Shown here one piece after another: positions 22,826 to 32,583 of a stretch of 64,000 nucleotides of DNA; the first letter of the stretch is position 1, and each line of letters opens with the position of its first letter. A model generated the notes under the pieces. The model ran no database searches, was not told the DNA's origin, and saw only the letters and a list, made by a program, of their open reading frames with translations. This DNA is from Streptomyces sp. NBC_00582 (GTDB taxonomy: Bacteria > Actinomycetota > Actinomycetes > Streptomycetales > Streptomycetaceae): assembly GCF_036345155.1 (NCBI RefSeq), contig NZ_CP107772.1:1054001-1118000 (forward strand), in the 5' to 3' direction. The position numbers and the translations under genes were made by a program.

Positions 22826-23853
22826 CGCGGCTCGCCCGTCCGGTCGTCCGCCACCAGGGCCGTCAGGTCCAGGAGACGGTTGGTGTAGCCCCACTCGTTG
22901 TCGTACCAGCCGAAGACCTTCGCCAGAGTGCCGTTGGCCTGCGTCAGGGCGGGGTCGAAGACGCAGGACGAGGGGTCGCCGATCACGTCGCGGGAGACGA
23001 TGGGGGCCTGGGAGACCCGCAGGATGCCGTTCAGCGGGCCGGCCGCCGCCGCCTCGAACGCGGCGTTGATCTCGTCCGCGCTCGCCTCCCGGGTGAGGAC
23101 GACGGCGAGGTCGGTGAGTGAGCCGTCCTCCACGGGCACCCGGACCGCGATCCCGTCGAGCGCCCCGGCCAGCTCCGGCACCACCAGGCCCACGGCGCGG
23201 GCGGCGCCGGTGCTGGTGGGGATGATGCTGAGGGCGGCGGAGCGGGCCCGGCGCAGGTCCTTGTGGGGTCCGTCGAGGAGGGACTGGTCGTTGGTGTAGC
23301 CGTGGATGGTGGTCATGACGCCGCGCTCGACGCCGAAGGCGTCGTCGAGGACCTTCACCATCGGGGCGACGCAGTTGGTGGTGCAGGAGGCGGCGGAGAC
23401 GACGCGGTCGCGGTGGCGGTCGTAGGTCCGGTCGTTGACGCCCATCACGATGGTGGCGTCCACCCCCTTGCCGGGCGCCGAAAGCAGCACCGTACGGGCG
23501 CCGCCCTTGAGGTGCAGGGCCGCGGAGTCGCGGTCGCGGAAGCGGCCCGTGGACTCGACGACGATGTCGGCGCCGTGGTCGGACCACTGGAGGGCGGCCG
23601 GGTCGCGTTCGGCGGTGACGGCGATACGGCGCCCGTCGACGGTGATCGAGCTGTCGTCGTGCTCGACGTCGCGCCCGATGCGGCCGAAGGTGGAGTCGTA
23701 CTCCAGCAGGTGGGCGAGGGTCGCCGGTGAGGTGATGTCGTTGATCGCGACCACCTCGACGTCCTGGGTGCCCTCCTCGGCGCGGTCGAGGGCGGCGCGC
23801 AGATAGGTGCGGCCGATGCGGCCGAAGCCGTTGATGCCGACGCGTACGGTCAT
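22822..23853 (-). CDS. gap: Glyceraldehyde-3-phosphate dehydrogenase, type I
   Basis: 343 aa, normal GAPDH length. The NAD fold is VRVGINGFGRIGRTYLRAAL, the active-site motif is SAASCTTNCVAPMVKVL with nucleophile Cys, and the C-terminal WYDNEWGYTNRLLDL is conserved. GAAGGAGCG precedes the ATG. It lies 30 bp behind phosphoketolase, so it would convert the glyceraldehyde-3-P released by that enzyme. It is probably a second, stress-regulated GAPDH in addition to a housekeeping copy elsewhere. Confidence 0.95.
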   Translation of the reverse strand: MTVRVGINGFGRIGRTYLRAALDRAEEGTQDVEVVAINDITSPATLAHLLEYDSTFGRIGRDVEHDDSSITVDGRRIAVTAERDPAALQWSDHGADIVVESTGRFRDRDSAALHLKGGARTVLLSAPGKGVDATIVMGVNDRTYDRHRDRVVSAASCTTNCVAPMVKVLDDAFGVERGVMTTIHGYTNDQSLLDGPHKDLRRARSAALSIIPTSTGAARAVGLVVPELAGALDGIAVRVPVEDGSLTDLAVVLTREASADEINAAFEAAAAGPLNGILRVSQAPIVSRDVIGDPSSCVFDPALTQANGTLAKVFGWYDNEWGYTNRLLDLTALVADDRTGEPR

Positions 23854-23882
23854 GGCGGTGCGCTCCTTCGGGGATGAGGTGT

Positions 23883-26264
23883 TCAGGCGTCCCAGGTCCA
23901 GTCGGCGACCTCGGGCAGGTCGGTGCCGTGTGCGCGGATCCAGTCGTGGTGCCGGGTGCGGGCGTCGGCCATCCGCTGCCGTACGGCGGCGGCGCGCACC
24001 GCGAGACCCGGGACGCGGTCGATGACGTCCATGACCAGGCGGTAGCGGTCGAGGTCGTTGCGGACGACCATGTCGAACGGCGTGGTCGTCGTGCCGGACT
24101 CCTTGTAGCCGCGCACGTGCAGGTTCTTGTGGCCGGTGCGGCGGTAGGCGAGGCGGTGGATGAGCCACGGGTAGCCGTGGTAGGCGAAGATCACCGGCTT
24201 GTCCGCGGTGAACAGGCCGTCGTACTCGAAGTCGCTCATCCCGTGCGGGTGTTCCTCGCGCGGCAGGAGGCGGGTCATGTCGACCACGTTGACCACGCGG
24301 ACGGCGAGGTCCGGGAGGTGCCGGCGCAACAGCTGCGCGGCGGCCAGGACCTCCTGGGTGGGCACGTCCCCGGCACAGGCGAGGACGACGTCCGGCTCAC
24401 CGCAGTTCTCCGTGCCGGCCCACTCCCAGATCCCGGCGCCGCGCGCGCAGTGGGCGCGGGCCTGGTCCATGGTCAGCCAGTCGAAACAGGGCTGCTTGCC
24501 CGCGACGACGACGTTGACGTAGTCGCGGCTGCGCAGGGCGTGGTCGGCCACCGACAGCAGGGTGTTGGCGTCCGGCGGCAGATAGACCCTTACGACCTCG
24601 GGGCTCTTGTTGAGGACGTGATCGACGAAACCGGGGTCCTGGTGGGAGAAGCCGTTGTGGTCCTGTCGCCAGACGTGGGAGGTGAGCAGGTAGTTGAGGG
24701 AGGCGATCGGGGCGCGCCACGGCAGCTCCCGGGACGTCTTGAGCCACTTGATGTGCTGGTTGACCATCGAGTCGACAATGTGCACGAACGCCTCGTAGCA
24801 GGAGAACAGCCCGTGCCGGCCGGTCAGCAGATACCCCTCGAGCCAGCCCTGGCAGGTGTGCTCCGACAGGATCTCCAGCACCCGGCCGTGGTGCTCCAGG
24901 TGCTCGTCCACGGGAAGGTGCCGTGCCTGCCATGCCTTGCCACTGACGTCGAAGACGGCCTGGAGCCGGTTCGAGGCCGTCTCGTCGGGCCCGACCAGCC
25001 GGAAGTCGCGGCGGCCGCCGGTGTCCTTCATCACCCGGGCGAGGAGGTCGCCGAGGACACGGGTCGGCTCGTGCAGGGTCGTGCCCGGCTTGTCGACCGG
25101 GACGGCGAACTCGTCGAGCGGCGGAATGGGCAGGTCGCGCACGAGCAGCCCGCCGTTGGCGTACGGGGAGGCACCGAGCCGCTTGGTTCCGTCGGGGACG
25201 CAGGCGAGGACATCGGCGGCGGGGCGGCCGTCGGGTCCGAAGAGCTCCTGCGGCCTGTACGAGCGCAGCCACGTCTCCAACTGGCGCAGGTGCTCGGGGT
25301 TCTCGCGTACTTCGGCGAGGGGGACCTGATGGGCCCGCCAGGTGCCCTCGACGGGCACCCCGTCGACCTCGGCGGGGCCCGTCCAGCCCTTCGGGGTTCG
25401 CAGGACGATCACCGGCCAGTGCACGCGCTCGGTGACGCCGTCCTCCCGGGCGGTCCGCTGCATCACGGCGATGCGGTCCAGCGCGTCGTCCATCGCCCGG
25501 GCCATGGCCCGGTGGACCTGGGTGGGGTCGTCGCCGGTCACGTGGATCGGCTCGTGACCGTATCCCCGCAGCAGGTCGTCGAGTTCGGACTCCGGCAGGC
25601 GGGAGAGCACGGTCGGATTGGCGATCTTGTAGCCGTTGAGGTGCAGGATCGGCAGGACCGCGCCGTCGTGGACGGGGTCGAGGAACTTGTTGGAGTGCCA
25701 GGAGGCGGCCAGCGGTCCGGTCTCCGCCTCCCCGTCGCCGATCACACAGGCGACCAGCAGGCCGGGGTTGTCGAAGGCGGCGCCGTAGGCGTGGGAGAGG
25801 GAGTAGCCGAGTTCACCGCCCTCGTGGATCGAGCCGGGTGTCTCGGGCGCGACATGGCTGGGCACCCCGCCGGGGAAGGAGAACTGCCGGAACAGCCGGG
25901 CCATGCCCTCGCCGTCCCTCGGAACGTCCGGGTAGGTCTCGCTGTAACTGCCCTCCAGCCAGGAGTTGGCCAGCACCGACGGTCCTCCGTGCCCCGGCCC
26001 CCACACGCACAGCGCGTCCAGGCCGCGGGCCTTGATCACCCGGTTGAGGTGCGTGTACACGAGGTTCAGGCCGGGCGAGGTACCCCAGTGACCGAGCAGC
26101 CGGGGCTTGATGTGCTCGGGTTCGAGGGGCCCGGTGAGCAGCGGGTTGGACATCAGATAGATCTGGCCCGCCGCCAGGTAGTTCGCGGCGCGCCAGTGTG
26201 CGTCCAGGACGCGCAGTTCCTCGTCGGACAGTACGGTGGCGTCCTGGTGTTCGACCCTGGGCAT
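23883..26264 (-). CDS. xfp: Xylulose-5-P / fructose-6-P phosphoketolase
   Basis: 793 aa, the usual length. It shows [17 protein letters not shown] at the start, the family motif [28 protein letters not shown], the TPP-binding [20 protein letters not shown] and [17 protein letters not shown]. The enzyme cleaves xylulose-5-P (or fructose-6-P) to acetyl-phosphate plus glyceraldehyde-3-P (or erythrose-4-P). It leads the series xfp-gap-acyl-CoA synthetase-ADH and is now the first intact gene of that operon, behind a decayed USP. The ATG at 26264 has CGGAG upstream. Confidence 0.95.
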   Translation of the reverse strand: MPRVEHQDATVLSDEELRVLDAHWRAANYLAAGQIYLMSNPLLTGPLEPEHIKPRLLGHWGTSPGLNLVYTHLNRVIKARGLDALCVWGPGHGGPSVLANSWLEGSYSETYPDVPRDGEGMARLFRQFSFPGGVPSHVAPETPGSIHEGGELGYSLSHAYGAAFDNPGLLVACVIGDGEAETGPLAASWHSNKFLDPVHDGAVLPILHLNGYKIANPTVLSRLPESELDDLLRGYGHEPIHVTGDDPTQVHRAMARAMDDALDRIAVMQRTAREDGVTERVHWPVIVLRTPKGWTGPAEVDGVPVEGTWRAHQVPLAEVRENPEHLRQLETWLRSYRPQELFGPDGRPAADVLACVPDGTKRLGASPYANGGLLVRDLPIPPLDEFAVPVDKPGTTLHEPTRVLGDLLARVMKDTGGRRDFRLVGPDETASNRLQAVFDVSGKAWQARHLPVDEHLEHHGRVLEILSEHTCQGWLEGYLLTGRHGLFSCYEAFVHIVDSMVNQHIKWLKTSRELPWRAPIASLNYLLTSHVWRQDHNGFSHQDPGFVDHVLNKSPEVVRVYLPPDANTLLSVADHALRSRDYVNVVVAGKQPCFDWLTMDQARAHCARGAGIWEWAGTENCGEPDVVLACAGDVPTQEVLAAAQLLRRHLPDLAVRVVNVVDMTRLLPREEHPHGMSDFEYDGLFTADKPVIFAYHGYPWLIHRLAYRRTGHKNLHVRGYKESGTTTTPFDMVVRNDLDRYRLVMDVIDRVPGLAVRAAAVRQRMADARTRHHDWIRAHGTDLPEVADWTWDA

Positions 26265-26314
26265 GAGGGACTCCGGAAGTCGTCGGATGGTCGGTGCGGT
26301 GGAGGGGTACGGCG

Positions 26315-26398
26315 TTACGCCTGCTCGGGCACCACGGCGACCGGGCAGGCCACGTGGTGCACACCCCGTGGGCGACCCGCCCGAGCTGCGCCGGCCAT
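26315..26398 (-). pseudogene. Universal stress protein remnant (C-terminal tail only)
   Basis: On the minus strand a frame from the ATG at 26398 to the TAA at 26315 encodes 27 residues ending [16 protein letters not shown]. This matches the C-terminus of the two USPs in this window (AALHHGRCPVAVVPHD, AAIHHVGCPVAVVPHV). The preceding conserved residues LGRVAHGV are present but in another frame, consistent with loss of one base near 26362-26366. The rest of the gene (about 260 codons) is gone. A good ribosome site (GAAGGGAA) and the upstream palindrome at 26498 survive, so the phosphoketolase operon inherited the promoter of a USP gene. Confidence 0.75.
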
Positions 26399-26497
26399 GG
26401 TCGTGGTTCCCTTCGGGGCGGTCGGGTCGTTCCCTGACGCCTCTCACTCTCGTCCCGTACACCGTGCGGCACCGGATGCCGAAGGTCTGCTTCCATG

Positions 26498-26511
26498 GGG
26501 CCGAACGGCCC
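26498..26511. promoter_or_regulatory. DevR/OsdR-type palindrome before the USP remnant and phosphoketolase operon
   Basis: GGGCCGAACGGCCC, with one further G/C pair on each side, is centred about 106 bp before the ATG of the USP remnant and 240 bp before phosphoketolase. No clear second copy was seen at 20-24 bp. Confidence 0.6.
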
Positions 26512-26532
26512 CGTGTGCGGAGCTCGTTGGGC

Positions 26533-27270
26533 TCACACCGCCCGCAGCCCGTGTCCCCGGAACTGTGCGCGCACCCGCTCGACGAGGTCACGGTCCGGCG
26601 TCGGGGTGTCCTTCAGCGGGAAGGGGATGCCGAGGGCGTCGTACTTGTGGGCGCCGAGCTTGTGGAACGGCAGGATGTCGACGCGTTCCACGGTGGACAG
26701 GCCCGCGAGGAAGGCGCCCAGACCGTCGACGGCGGCCTCGTCGTCGGTCCAGCCGGGCACCAGGACGTAACGGACCCACACGGGGACGCCGAGCCGGTCC
26801 AGGCGGGTGGCGAAGCTGAGCGTGGGGGCCAGTTCGCCGCCGGTCAGCTTCGTGTAGGTGCGCAGGTCGAAGGACTTGATGTCCAGCAGGACCAGGTCGG
26901 TGTCGGCGAGGAGCGCGTCGTCGGCGCGGGCGCCGAGGAAACCGGAGGTGTCGAGGGCGGTGTGCAGTCCGGCCTCCTTGCAGCGGCGCAGCACGGCCGC
27001 GGTGAACGCGGACTGCAGGAGGGGCTCGCCGCCCGTCACGGTCACTCCCCCGCCGGCCGCCGTGAGGAAGGCCCGGTACTTGTCGATCTCCGCCATCACG
27101 TCGTCCACCGTGGCCTCCCGGCCGTCCCGCATGTGCCAGGTGTCGGGGTTGGCGCAGTACAGGCAGCGCAGGGGGCAGCCGCTGACGAAGAGGACGAACC
27201 GGGTCCCGGGACCGTCCACGCCGGTGGACAGGTCCCAGGAGTGGATCCGGCCGGTCGTCGTCCTGGTCAC
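26533..27270 (-). CDS. pflA: Pyruvate formate-lyase activating enzyme (radical SAM)
   Basis: 245 aa. The 4Fe-4S cluster motif is C-x3-C-x2-C at Cys 32, 36 and 39 ([16 protein letters not shown]). The SAM-binding GGE motif is in [14 protein letters not shown], and LLDIKSFD and [11 protein letters not shown] follow. The enzyme uses SAM to put the glycyl radical on pyruvate formate-lyase. Its ATG overlaps the pflB stop (ATGA), so the pair is translationally coupled. Both cluster and radical are oxygen-sensitive, which points to function under strict oxygen limitation. Confidence 0.95.
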   Translation of the reverse strand: MTRTTTGRIHSWDLSTGVDGPGTRFVLFVSGCPLRCLYCANPDTWHMRDGREATVDDVMAEIDKYRAFLTAAGGGVTVTGGEPLLQSAFTAAVLRRCKEAGLHTALDTSGFLGARADDALLADTDLVLLDIKSFDLRTYTKLTGGELAPTLSFATRLDRLGVPVWVRYVLVPGWTDDEAAVDGLGAFLAGLSTVERVDILPFHKLGAHKYDALGIPFPLKDTPTPDRDLVERVRAQFRGHGLRAV

Positions 27271-29525
27271 AGCGATCCGTGGAAGGTGCGGCTGATGACG
27301 TCGAGCTGCTGCTCACGGGTCAGCCGGACGAAGTTGACGGCGTATCCGGAGACCCGGATCGTCAGGTCCGGGTACCTCTCCGGGTGCTCCATGGCGTCCT
27401 CCAGCACGGCCCGGTCGAGGACGTTGACGTTCATGTGGAAGCCGCCGACGGTCATATAGGCGTCGAGGATGCCGACCAGGTGTCCCGCGCGCTCGGTCGG
27501 GTCGTGTCCCAGTCCCTCCGGGGTGATGGTCGTGGTCAGCGAGATGCCGTCGCGGGCCTGCTCGTACGGCAGTTTGGCGACCGACAGCGCGGAGGCGGCG
27601 ACGCCGTGCCGGTCCCGGCCGTTCATCGGGTTGGCGCCGGGCGCGAAGGGCTGCCCGGCACGGCGCCCGTCGGGGGTGTTGCCGGTGTGCTTGCCGTAGA
27701 CGACGTTGGAGGTGATCGTCAGCACCGACTGGGTGTGCTCGGCGTCCCGGTGGGTGGGGTGCCGGCGCACCTTGGCCATGAAGGACTCCACGAGACCCAC
27801 GGCGATGTCGTCGGCGCGGTCGTCGTTGTTGCCGTACGCGGGGAAGTCGCCCTCGGTCCGGAAGTCGACGGCGAGCCCGGTGGCGTCCCGGAACACCTTC
27901 ACCCGCGCGTACCTGACGGCCGAGAGACTGTCGGCTGCCACGGAGAGCCCCGCGATGCCGCAGGCCATGAAGCGGTGGACGGGGTGGTCGTGCAGGGCCA
28001 TCTCGAGGCGCTCGTAGGCGTACTTGTCGTGCATGGAGTGGATGACGTTGAGCGTGTTGACGTAGGTCTCGGCCAGCCAGTCCAGGACACGGTCGTACGC
28101 CGCCGACAGCTCGTCGAAGTCCAGGTACTCGCCGGTCAGCGCAGGCATCTCGGGGGTGACCTGGTCGCCGGTCATCTCGTCCCGGCCGCCGTTGACGGCG
28201 TAGAGCAGGGCCTTCGCGAGGTTGACCCGGGCTCCGAAGAACTGCATCTCCTTGCCCACCGCCATGGCGGAGACACAGCAGGCGATCGCCGTGTCGTCAC
28301 CGTTGCGGGGCCGCAGCAGTTCGTCGGACTCGTACTGGATGGCACTGGTGTCGATGGAGACCTGCGCGCAGAACTCCTTGAACCCGGCGGGGAGTCGGGG
28401 CGACCAGAGCACGGTGAGGTTGGGCTCGGGGGCGGGGCCGAGGTTGTACAGGGTCTGCAGGAAGCGGAAGGAGGTGCGGGTGACCAGCGGACGGCCGTCG
28501 ACGCCGATGCCGCCGATCGATTCGGTCACCCAGGTCGGGTCGCCGGAGAACAGGGCGTCGTACTCCGGGGTACGCAGGAAGCGCACGATCCGCAGCTTGA
28601 TCACGAAGTCGTCGATCAGCTCCTGGGCGCGTGTCTCGTCGATCGTCCCCTCGTCCAGGTCCCGCTGGAGGTAGACGTCCAGGAAGGTGGAGGTGCGGCC
28701 CAGCGACATCGCGGCGCCGTTCTGCTCCTTCACCGCGGCCAGGTAGCCGAGGTAGAGCCACTGCACGGCCTCGTGGGCGGTGACCGCGGGACGCGAGACG
28801 TCACAGCCGTAGGTGGCCGCCATGCGGGTCAGCTCGCCCAGTGCCCTGATCTGCTCGGCGAGTTCCTCGCGGTCACGGATGACGTGCTCGGTCGACGGCT
28901 CGGTGTCGAGCCGGGCCTTCTCGGCGCGCTTGGCCTCGATCAGCCGGTCGGTGCCGTAGAGGGCGACGCGCCGGTAGTCGCCGATGATCCGGCCACGGCC
29001 GTAGGCGTCGGGCAGGCCGGTGATGATGCCGACCTTGCGGGCGGTGCGCATCTCGGGCGTGTAGGCGTCGAAGACACCGTCGTTGTGGGTCTTGCGGTAG
29101 GTCCCGAAGACCTTCGTCACGAACGGGTCGGGCTCGTAGCCGTACGCCTTCAGGCCGTTCTCCACCATGCGCAGACCGCCGTTCGGCATGATCGCCCGCT
29201 TGAGCGGTGCGTCCGTCTGCAGACCGACGATCAGCTCGCGGTCGCGGTCGATGTAGCCGGGGGCGTGCGAGGTGATCGTCGACGGTGTCGTGACGTCGAC
29301 GTCGAGGATTCCGCGCGCACGCTCCTCGGGGAACAGCGCGCCGACCTTCTCCCACACGGCCCGGGTGCGGTCCGTGGGACCGGTCAGGAAGGCCGCGTCA
29401 CCCTCGTACGGGGTGTAGTTGGCCTGGATGAAGTCGCGGACGTCGATCAGTTCGCGCCAATGTGTCCCGGTGAAACCTCGCCAGGCCGGGGTGACCCGTT
29501 CACCGGCTGTCACGGTCGCGGTCAT
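27267..29525 (-). CDS. pflB: Pyruvate formate-lyase (formate C-acetyltransferase)
   Basis: 752 aa, close to the enteric enzyme's length. The adjacent catalytic cysteines are Cys 416-417 in [20 protein letters not shown]. The glycyl-radical site is Gly 727 in [13 protein letters not shown] near the C-terminus. Segments [18 protein letters not shown] and [16 protein letters not shown] are typical of true PFL rather than diol dehydratases. The reaction is pyruvate + CoA to acetyl-CoA + formate. The ATG at 29525 has GAGAGGA upstream. Two palindromes lie 90-125 bp upstream, and the divergent response-regulator gene has its own pair. Confidence 0.96.
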   Translation of the reverse strand: MTATVTAGERVTPAWRGFTGTHWRELIDVRDFIQANYTPYEGDAAFLTGPTDRTRAVWEKVGALFPEERARGILDVDVTTPSTITSHAPGYIDRDRELIVGLQTDAPLKRAIMPNGGLRMVENGLKAYGYEPDPFVTKVFGTYRKTHNDGVFDAYTPEMRTARKVGIITGLPDAYGRGRIIGDYRRVALYGTDRLIEAKRAEKARLDTEPSTEHVIRDREELAEQIRALGELTRMAATYGCDVSRPAVTAHEAVQWLYLGYLAAVKEQNGAAMSLGRTSTFLDVYLQRDLDEGTIDETRAQELIDDFVIKLRIVRFLRTPEYDALFSGDPTWVTESIGGIGVDGRPLVTRTSFRFLQTLYNLGPAPEPNLTVLWSPRLPAGFKEFCAQVSIDTSAIQYESDELLRPRNGDDTAIACCVSAMAVGKEMQFFGARVNLAKALLYAVNGGRDEMTGDQVTPEMPALTGEYLDFDELSAAYDRVLDWLAETYVNTLNVIHSMHDKYAYERLEMALHDHPVHRFMACGIAGLSVAADSLSAVRYARVKVFRDATGLAVDFRTEGDFPAYGNNDDRADDIAVGLVESFMAKVRRHPTHRDAEHTQSVLTITSNVVYGKHTGNTPDGRRAGQPFAPGANPMNGRDRHGVAASALSVAKLPYEQARDGISLTTTITPEGLGHDPTERAGHLVGILDAYMTVGGFHMNVNVLDRAVLEDAMEHPERYPDLTIRVSGYAVNFVRLTREQQLDVISRTFHGSL

Positions 29526-29613
29526 CGCCGTTCCTCTCCTCGGTCCGTGTGCTCCCTTTCGATCCTGGTCGTCCGTGATCGTGACGGGCAGAGCCGAACA
29601 GCGCCCGCGGGCG

Positions 29614-29650
29614 GGGCCGTCCGGCCCCCGACGGCCGGGCCGGAGGGCCC
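29614..29650. promoter_or_regulatory. Tandem DevR/OsdR-type palindromes before pflB
   Basis: GGGCCGTCCGGCCC (29614-29627, perfect arms) and GGGCC-GGAG-GGCCC (29637-29650) have centres 23 bp apart, beginning 89 bp upstream of the pflB ATG on the minus strand. Confidence 0.6.
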
Positions 29651-29708
29651 GGCCCCCTGCCCGGGGCCCTTCAGCCGGACGTGAGACCCCGGCGGACGAC
29701 CGTGCCCC

Positions 29709-29744
29709 CGGCCGATCGGCCCGTGAGGAGGGGCCGGTCGGCCC
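29709..29744. promoter_or_regulatory. Tandem DevR/OsdR-type palindromes before the response regulator
   Basis: CGGCCGATCGGCCC (29709-29722, one mismatch) and GGGCCGGTCGGCCC (29731-29744) have centres 22 bp apart, ending 81 bp before the regulator ATG. This predicts autoregulation. Confidence 0.6.
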
Positions 29745-29825
29745 TGGTGGCTTCGGTCTTTGCGCGTGAGGATCCTCGTGAGGGGCAGTGCGTGGTCTGT
29801 CCTCCGCCGGGAACGAGGGGTCGCC

Positions 29826-30527
29826 ATGCCAGAGGCACGCACTTTCACCGAGCAGACCCCCGTCCGGGTGTTCCTCGTGGACGACCACGAGGTGGTTCGC
29901 CGCGGTCTGGCCGACCTGCTCGACGCCGAGCCGGACATCTCGGTGATCGGCGACGCCGGCACCGTCGACCACGCCCTCGCCCGCGGCCCCGCGCTGCGCC
30001 CCGACGTCGCCGTCCTCGACGTACGCCTGCCGGACGGCGACGGCATCTCCGTCTGCCGCGAACTGCGCAGCAGGATGCCGGACCTGGCCTGCCTGATGCT
30101 GACCTCGTTCGACGACGAGGAGGCCCTCCTCGACGCGATCATGGCCGGCGCCTCCGGCTACGTCCTCAAGCAGATCAAGGGCTCCGACCTCGTCTCGGCG
30201 GTACGCACCGTCGCCTCGGGCCAGTCGATGCTGGACCCCGCCACCACGGCCCGGCTCATGCGCTCCCTGCGCGCCGAACCGGCGGACACCCCGGCCGCCC
30301 CCTCCGAACTGGCGAGCCTCTCACCCCGTGAGAAGGACATCCTGGCCCTGATCGGCGACGGGCTGACCAACCGCGAGATCGGCAAGCGGCTCTACCTCTC
30401 GGAGAAGACCGTCAAGAACCACATCTCCCGCCTCCTGGCCAAACTGGGCGTGCAGCGCCGGGTCCAGGCGGCGGTGCTCGCCTCCCACCTGCGACAGCCG
30501 GAAGCGGGCGGACACCGGACCGGGTGA
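29826..30527 (+). CDS. osdR: DevR/DosR/OsdR-like NarL-family response regulator
   Basis: 233 aa. The receiver has [22 protein letters not shown], phospho-acceptor Asp 65 in [14 protein letters not shown], and [17 protein letters not shown]. The LuxR-type HTH is [44 protein letters not shown] (about 168-212), which keeps the Lys and Asn used by DevR for DNA contact. The receiver is strikingly close to mycobacterial DevR as I remember it ([22 protein letters not shown]). It is therefore the likely regulator of the GGGCCG-NN-CGGCCC sites across the island. The ATG at 29826 has GAACGAGGGG upstream. Confidence 0.92.
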   Translation: MPEARTFTEQTPVRVFLVDDHEVVRRGLADLLDAEPDISVIGDAGTVDHALARGPALRPDVAVLDVRLPDGDGISVCRELRSRMPDLACLMLTSFDDEEALLDAIMAGASGYVLKQIKGSDLVSAVRTVASGQSMLDPATTARLMRSLRAEPADTPAAPSELASLSPREKDILALIGDGLTNREIGKRLYLSEKTVKNHISRLLAKLGVQRRVQAAVLASHLRQPEAGGHRTG

Positions 30528-30530
30528 GGT

Positions 30531-30546
30531 GGGCCCTTCGGGTCCC
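30531..30546. terminator. UUCG-loop hairpin just after the response regulator
   Basis: GGGCCC-TTCG-GGTCCC starts 4 bp after the stop. The C(UUCG)G loop is a classic stable tetraloop; one internal mismatch is present. It could also be read as a weak copy of the DevR-type palindrome. Confidence 0.5.
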
Positions 30547-30720
30547 GGCCGTTGTGCATCACCGCCTCCGCCGGTTCGCCGTCCGTGCGCGCCGGTGCCC
30601 GTCCCGGGCTCTTCTCCGTTGTGCACCGCGGTACTTCGCTCCCGCGTGCCCGGGCCCGTGCGCCCTGTCATCGGCTCCCTGCCGCTCCGACTCCACGATC
30701 GGGGTGCCGCGGTGCGGCGA

Positions 30721-30750
30721 ACAGCCACACCAGGAGCGTGGTGTGGCTGT
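30721..30750. terminator. Strong bidirectional terminator between osdR and the transporter
   Basis: A perfect 12-bp stem, ACAGCCACACCA / TGGTGTGGCTGT, has a 6-nt loop GGAGCG. It sits between two convergent genes. The 170 bp before it (30550-30720) show no gene. Confidence 0.8.
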
Positions 30751-30771
30751 GAAGTCGCCCGTGCGGCCCGG

Positions 30772-32058
30772 CTACGCGGTGGTGCCGGCGGTGGTGTGCT
30801 GCCCCCGCCCGCCGCTGGTGCGCGGGGTGCGACCGCCGCCCTCGACAGCGGCACGGACCGTGGTGAGGGTGTAGATCAGCGCCGCGGAGGCCACGATCGC
30901 GAGCAGGGCGAGACCGGCCGCGTAGGTCCCGTACGCGCCGTACAGCGAGCCCATCACGAGCGGCGGCAGGAAGCCGCCCAGTCCGCCCGCGGCGCCGACC
31001 ACGCCGGTGACGGAGCCGACCCGGTCGGCCGGGGTGAGCAGGGCCACCAGGGCGAAGGTCGCGCCGCTGGCCGCGCCGAGCGCGGCGGCCATGGCCAGGA
31101 AGGCGGCGGTGCCCACCGGCGCCAGCACCGGGGTGAACGACTGGGCCACGGCCCCGGCCACGACCACGGCCAGCGCCCCGGCCAGCACCCGGACCGGGCC
31201 CGTCCGGTCGGACAGCCAGCCGCCGACCGGGCGCATCGCCACCGCCAGCAGCACGAACCCGGCCATGCGGTTCGCCGCGTCGGCCTGGGTGAGGCCGTAG
31301 CCGGTCTTGAGGTAGGTGGGCAGATAGACGGAGAAGGCGACGTATCCGCCGAAGGCCACCGCGTACAGGGCGGACGCCTGCCAGGTGATGCCGAGCCGTG
31401 CGGTGGCGGCCAGCCGACGGGCCAGCGGCTCGGTCGGCACGGTCCGTCCGGGCGCGTCGCGCAGCAGCAGCGCGGCGACCAGGGCGTACGCGGCCAGGAC
31501 GGCGGCGGTGATCAGGAAGGGGGTCGTCATGCCGTGCGCGTCGACCAGCTTCACCGTGCTCAGGGCGCTGATCGCGGTGCCGCCCATGCCGGCGCCGAAG
31601 ACGCCGATGGCGAGGCCGCGCCGCTCGGGCGGGAACCAGGCGTTGACGAGGGGGACGCCGACGGCGAAGGCGGTGCCGCCGATCCCGAGGAAGAACCCGC
31701 CGACCAGCAGGGCGGCGAGGGAGGAGTGGCCGGCCAGGCCGAGGTAGAGCACGGGCACGATGGTGGCCGCCGACACGATGGGGAACATCACCCGCCCGCC
31801 GAACCGGTCGGTCAGCGCGCCCACCGGGATCCGGCCCAGGGAGCCGACCACGACCGGCACCGCCACCAGCAGCGACTGCTGGAACGAGGACAGGTCGAGG
31901 CCGTCCTTGAACCGGGGGCCGAGCGGGCTTAGCAGCGCCCACGCCCAGAAGTTCACGGCGAAACCGACGGTGGCCAGGGCCAGCATCAGCCAGGCCCGGC
32001 CGGGCACCGGGGTACCCGACGGTGAACTGCCGCTCTTCGACTTCGACGGCTGGACCAT
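30772..32058 (-). CDS. NarK-like nitrate/nitrite transporter (MFS)
   Basis: 428 aa from the ATG at 32058 (AGAGGAGAGG upstream), with about 12 hydrophobic helices. Features typical of the nitrate/nitrite porter family are AVNFWAWALLSPLGPRFKDGLDLSSFQQSLLVAVPV at helix 1, LGRIPVGALTDRFGGRVMF, and the glycine-rich signature GIGGTAFAVGVPLVNAWFPPERRGLAIGVFGAGMGGTAIS. A second signature, GAASGATFALVALLTPADRVGSVTGVVGAAGGLGGFLPPL, follows. It should import nitrate or export nitrite. No nitrate reductase is present in the window. The strand places it convergent with the response regulator. Confidence 0.9.
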   Translation of the reverse strand: MVQPSKSKSGSSPSGTPVPGRAWLMLALATVGFAVNFWAWALLSPLGPRFKDGLDLSSFQQSLLVAVPVVVGSLGRIPVGALTDRFGGRVMFPIVSAATIVPVLYLGLAGHSSLAALLVGGFFLGIGGTAFAVGVPLVNAWFPPERRGLAIGVFGAGMGGTAISALSTVKLVDAHGMTTPFLITAAVLAAYALVAALLLRDAPGRTVPTEPLARRLAATARLGITWQASALYAVAFGGYVAFSVYLPTYLKTGYGLTQADAANRMAGFVLLAVAMRPVGGWLSDRTGPVRVLAGALAVVVAGAVAQSFTPVLAPVGTAAFLAMAAALGAASGATFALVALLTPADRVGSVTGVVGAAGGLGGFLPPLVMGSLYGAYGTYAAGLALLAIVASAALIYTLTTVRAAVEGGGRTPRTSGGRGQHTTAGTTA

Positions 32059-32258
32059 GTCGTCCGCCCCTCTCCTCTTGATGGTGGTGTTGCGCCACCC
32101 GGATCGCACGCCCACCCCGAGCCCCTGGCCCGGGCGGAACGGCACGTGACCACTGTCCGCGCCCGCTCCCGTCGGCGGCATGGGCTGGGGGTCCCGGTCC
32201 GTGGACGGACGGTCCCCCTGATCGGTCCCCGCGCTCCCCCGAGCAGCCCAGGGGGGTG

Positions 32259-32295
32259 GGGCCGGTCGGCCCTACCCGCGCGGGCCGCGCGGCCC
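32259..32295. promoter_or_regulatory. Tandem perfect DevR/OsdR-type palindromes upstream of PPOX remnant
   Basis: GGGCCGGTCGGCCC (32259-32272) and GGGCCGCGCGGCCC (32282-32295) have centres 23 bp apart. They lie 200 bp before the NarK-like gene on one side and abut the broken PPOX gene on the other. Confidence 0.6.
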
Positions 32296-32298
32296 GGG

Positions 32299-32583
32299 GT
32301 GCCCGCGGTGCCCGGGGTGCTCCCGGTCGACTTCTCGCCGGACACGGACGCCTCCGTGCTGCTGTGCACCGCGGCGGGCTCGGATCCGGTGCGTGCCGTG
32401 GACGGCGTCGTCGCCTTCCAGGCCGACGCGTTCGACGCCGGGACCCGGTCCGGCTGGAGCGGGGTCGTCACCGGCCGGGCCACCGTGGTGACCGACCCCG
32501 CCGAGCGGGCCCGGCCGGCGCGTTGTGGTCCTCACCCGTGGATGCCGATGCGGGCCCGGCCCGGGCGTGGGGCGATGCCGTGA
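32299..32583 (+). pseudogene. PPOX-family (pyridoxamine-phosphate-oxidase-like) gene missing its 5' end
   Basis: The frame from about 32299 to 32583 reads the middle and end of a PPOX split-barrel protein: VLPVDFSPDTDASVLLCTAAGSDPVRAVDGVVAFQADAFDAGTRSGWSGVVTGRATVVTDPAERAR, then a degenerate GPHPWMP. Family members start some 35-45 residues earlier with a strand pair that is absent here. No ribosome site or ATG is seen; GTG codons at 32299, 32308 and 32317 are the only starts. The coding sequence begins directly at the tandem palindromes, as if a deletion removed the leader and 5' end and fused the remainder to the promoter. Confidence 0.65.
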
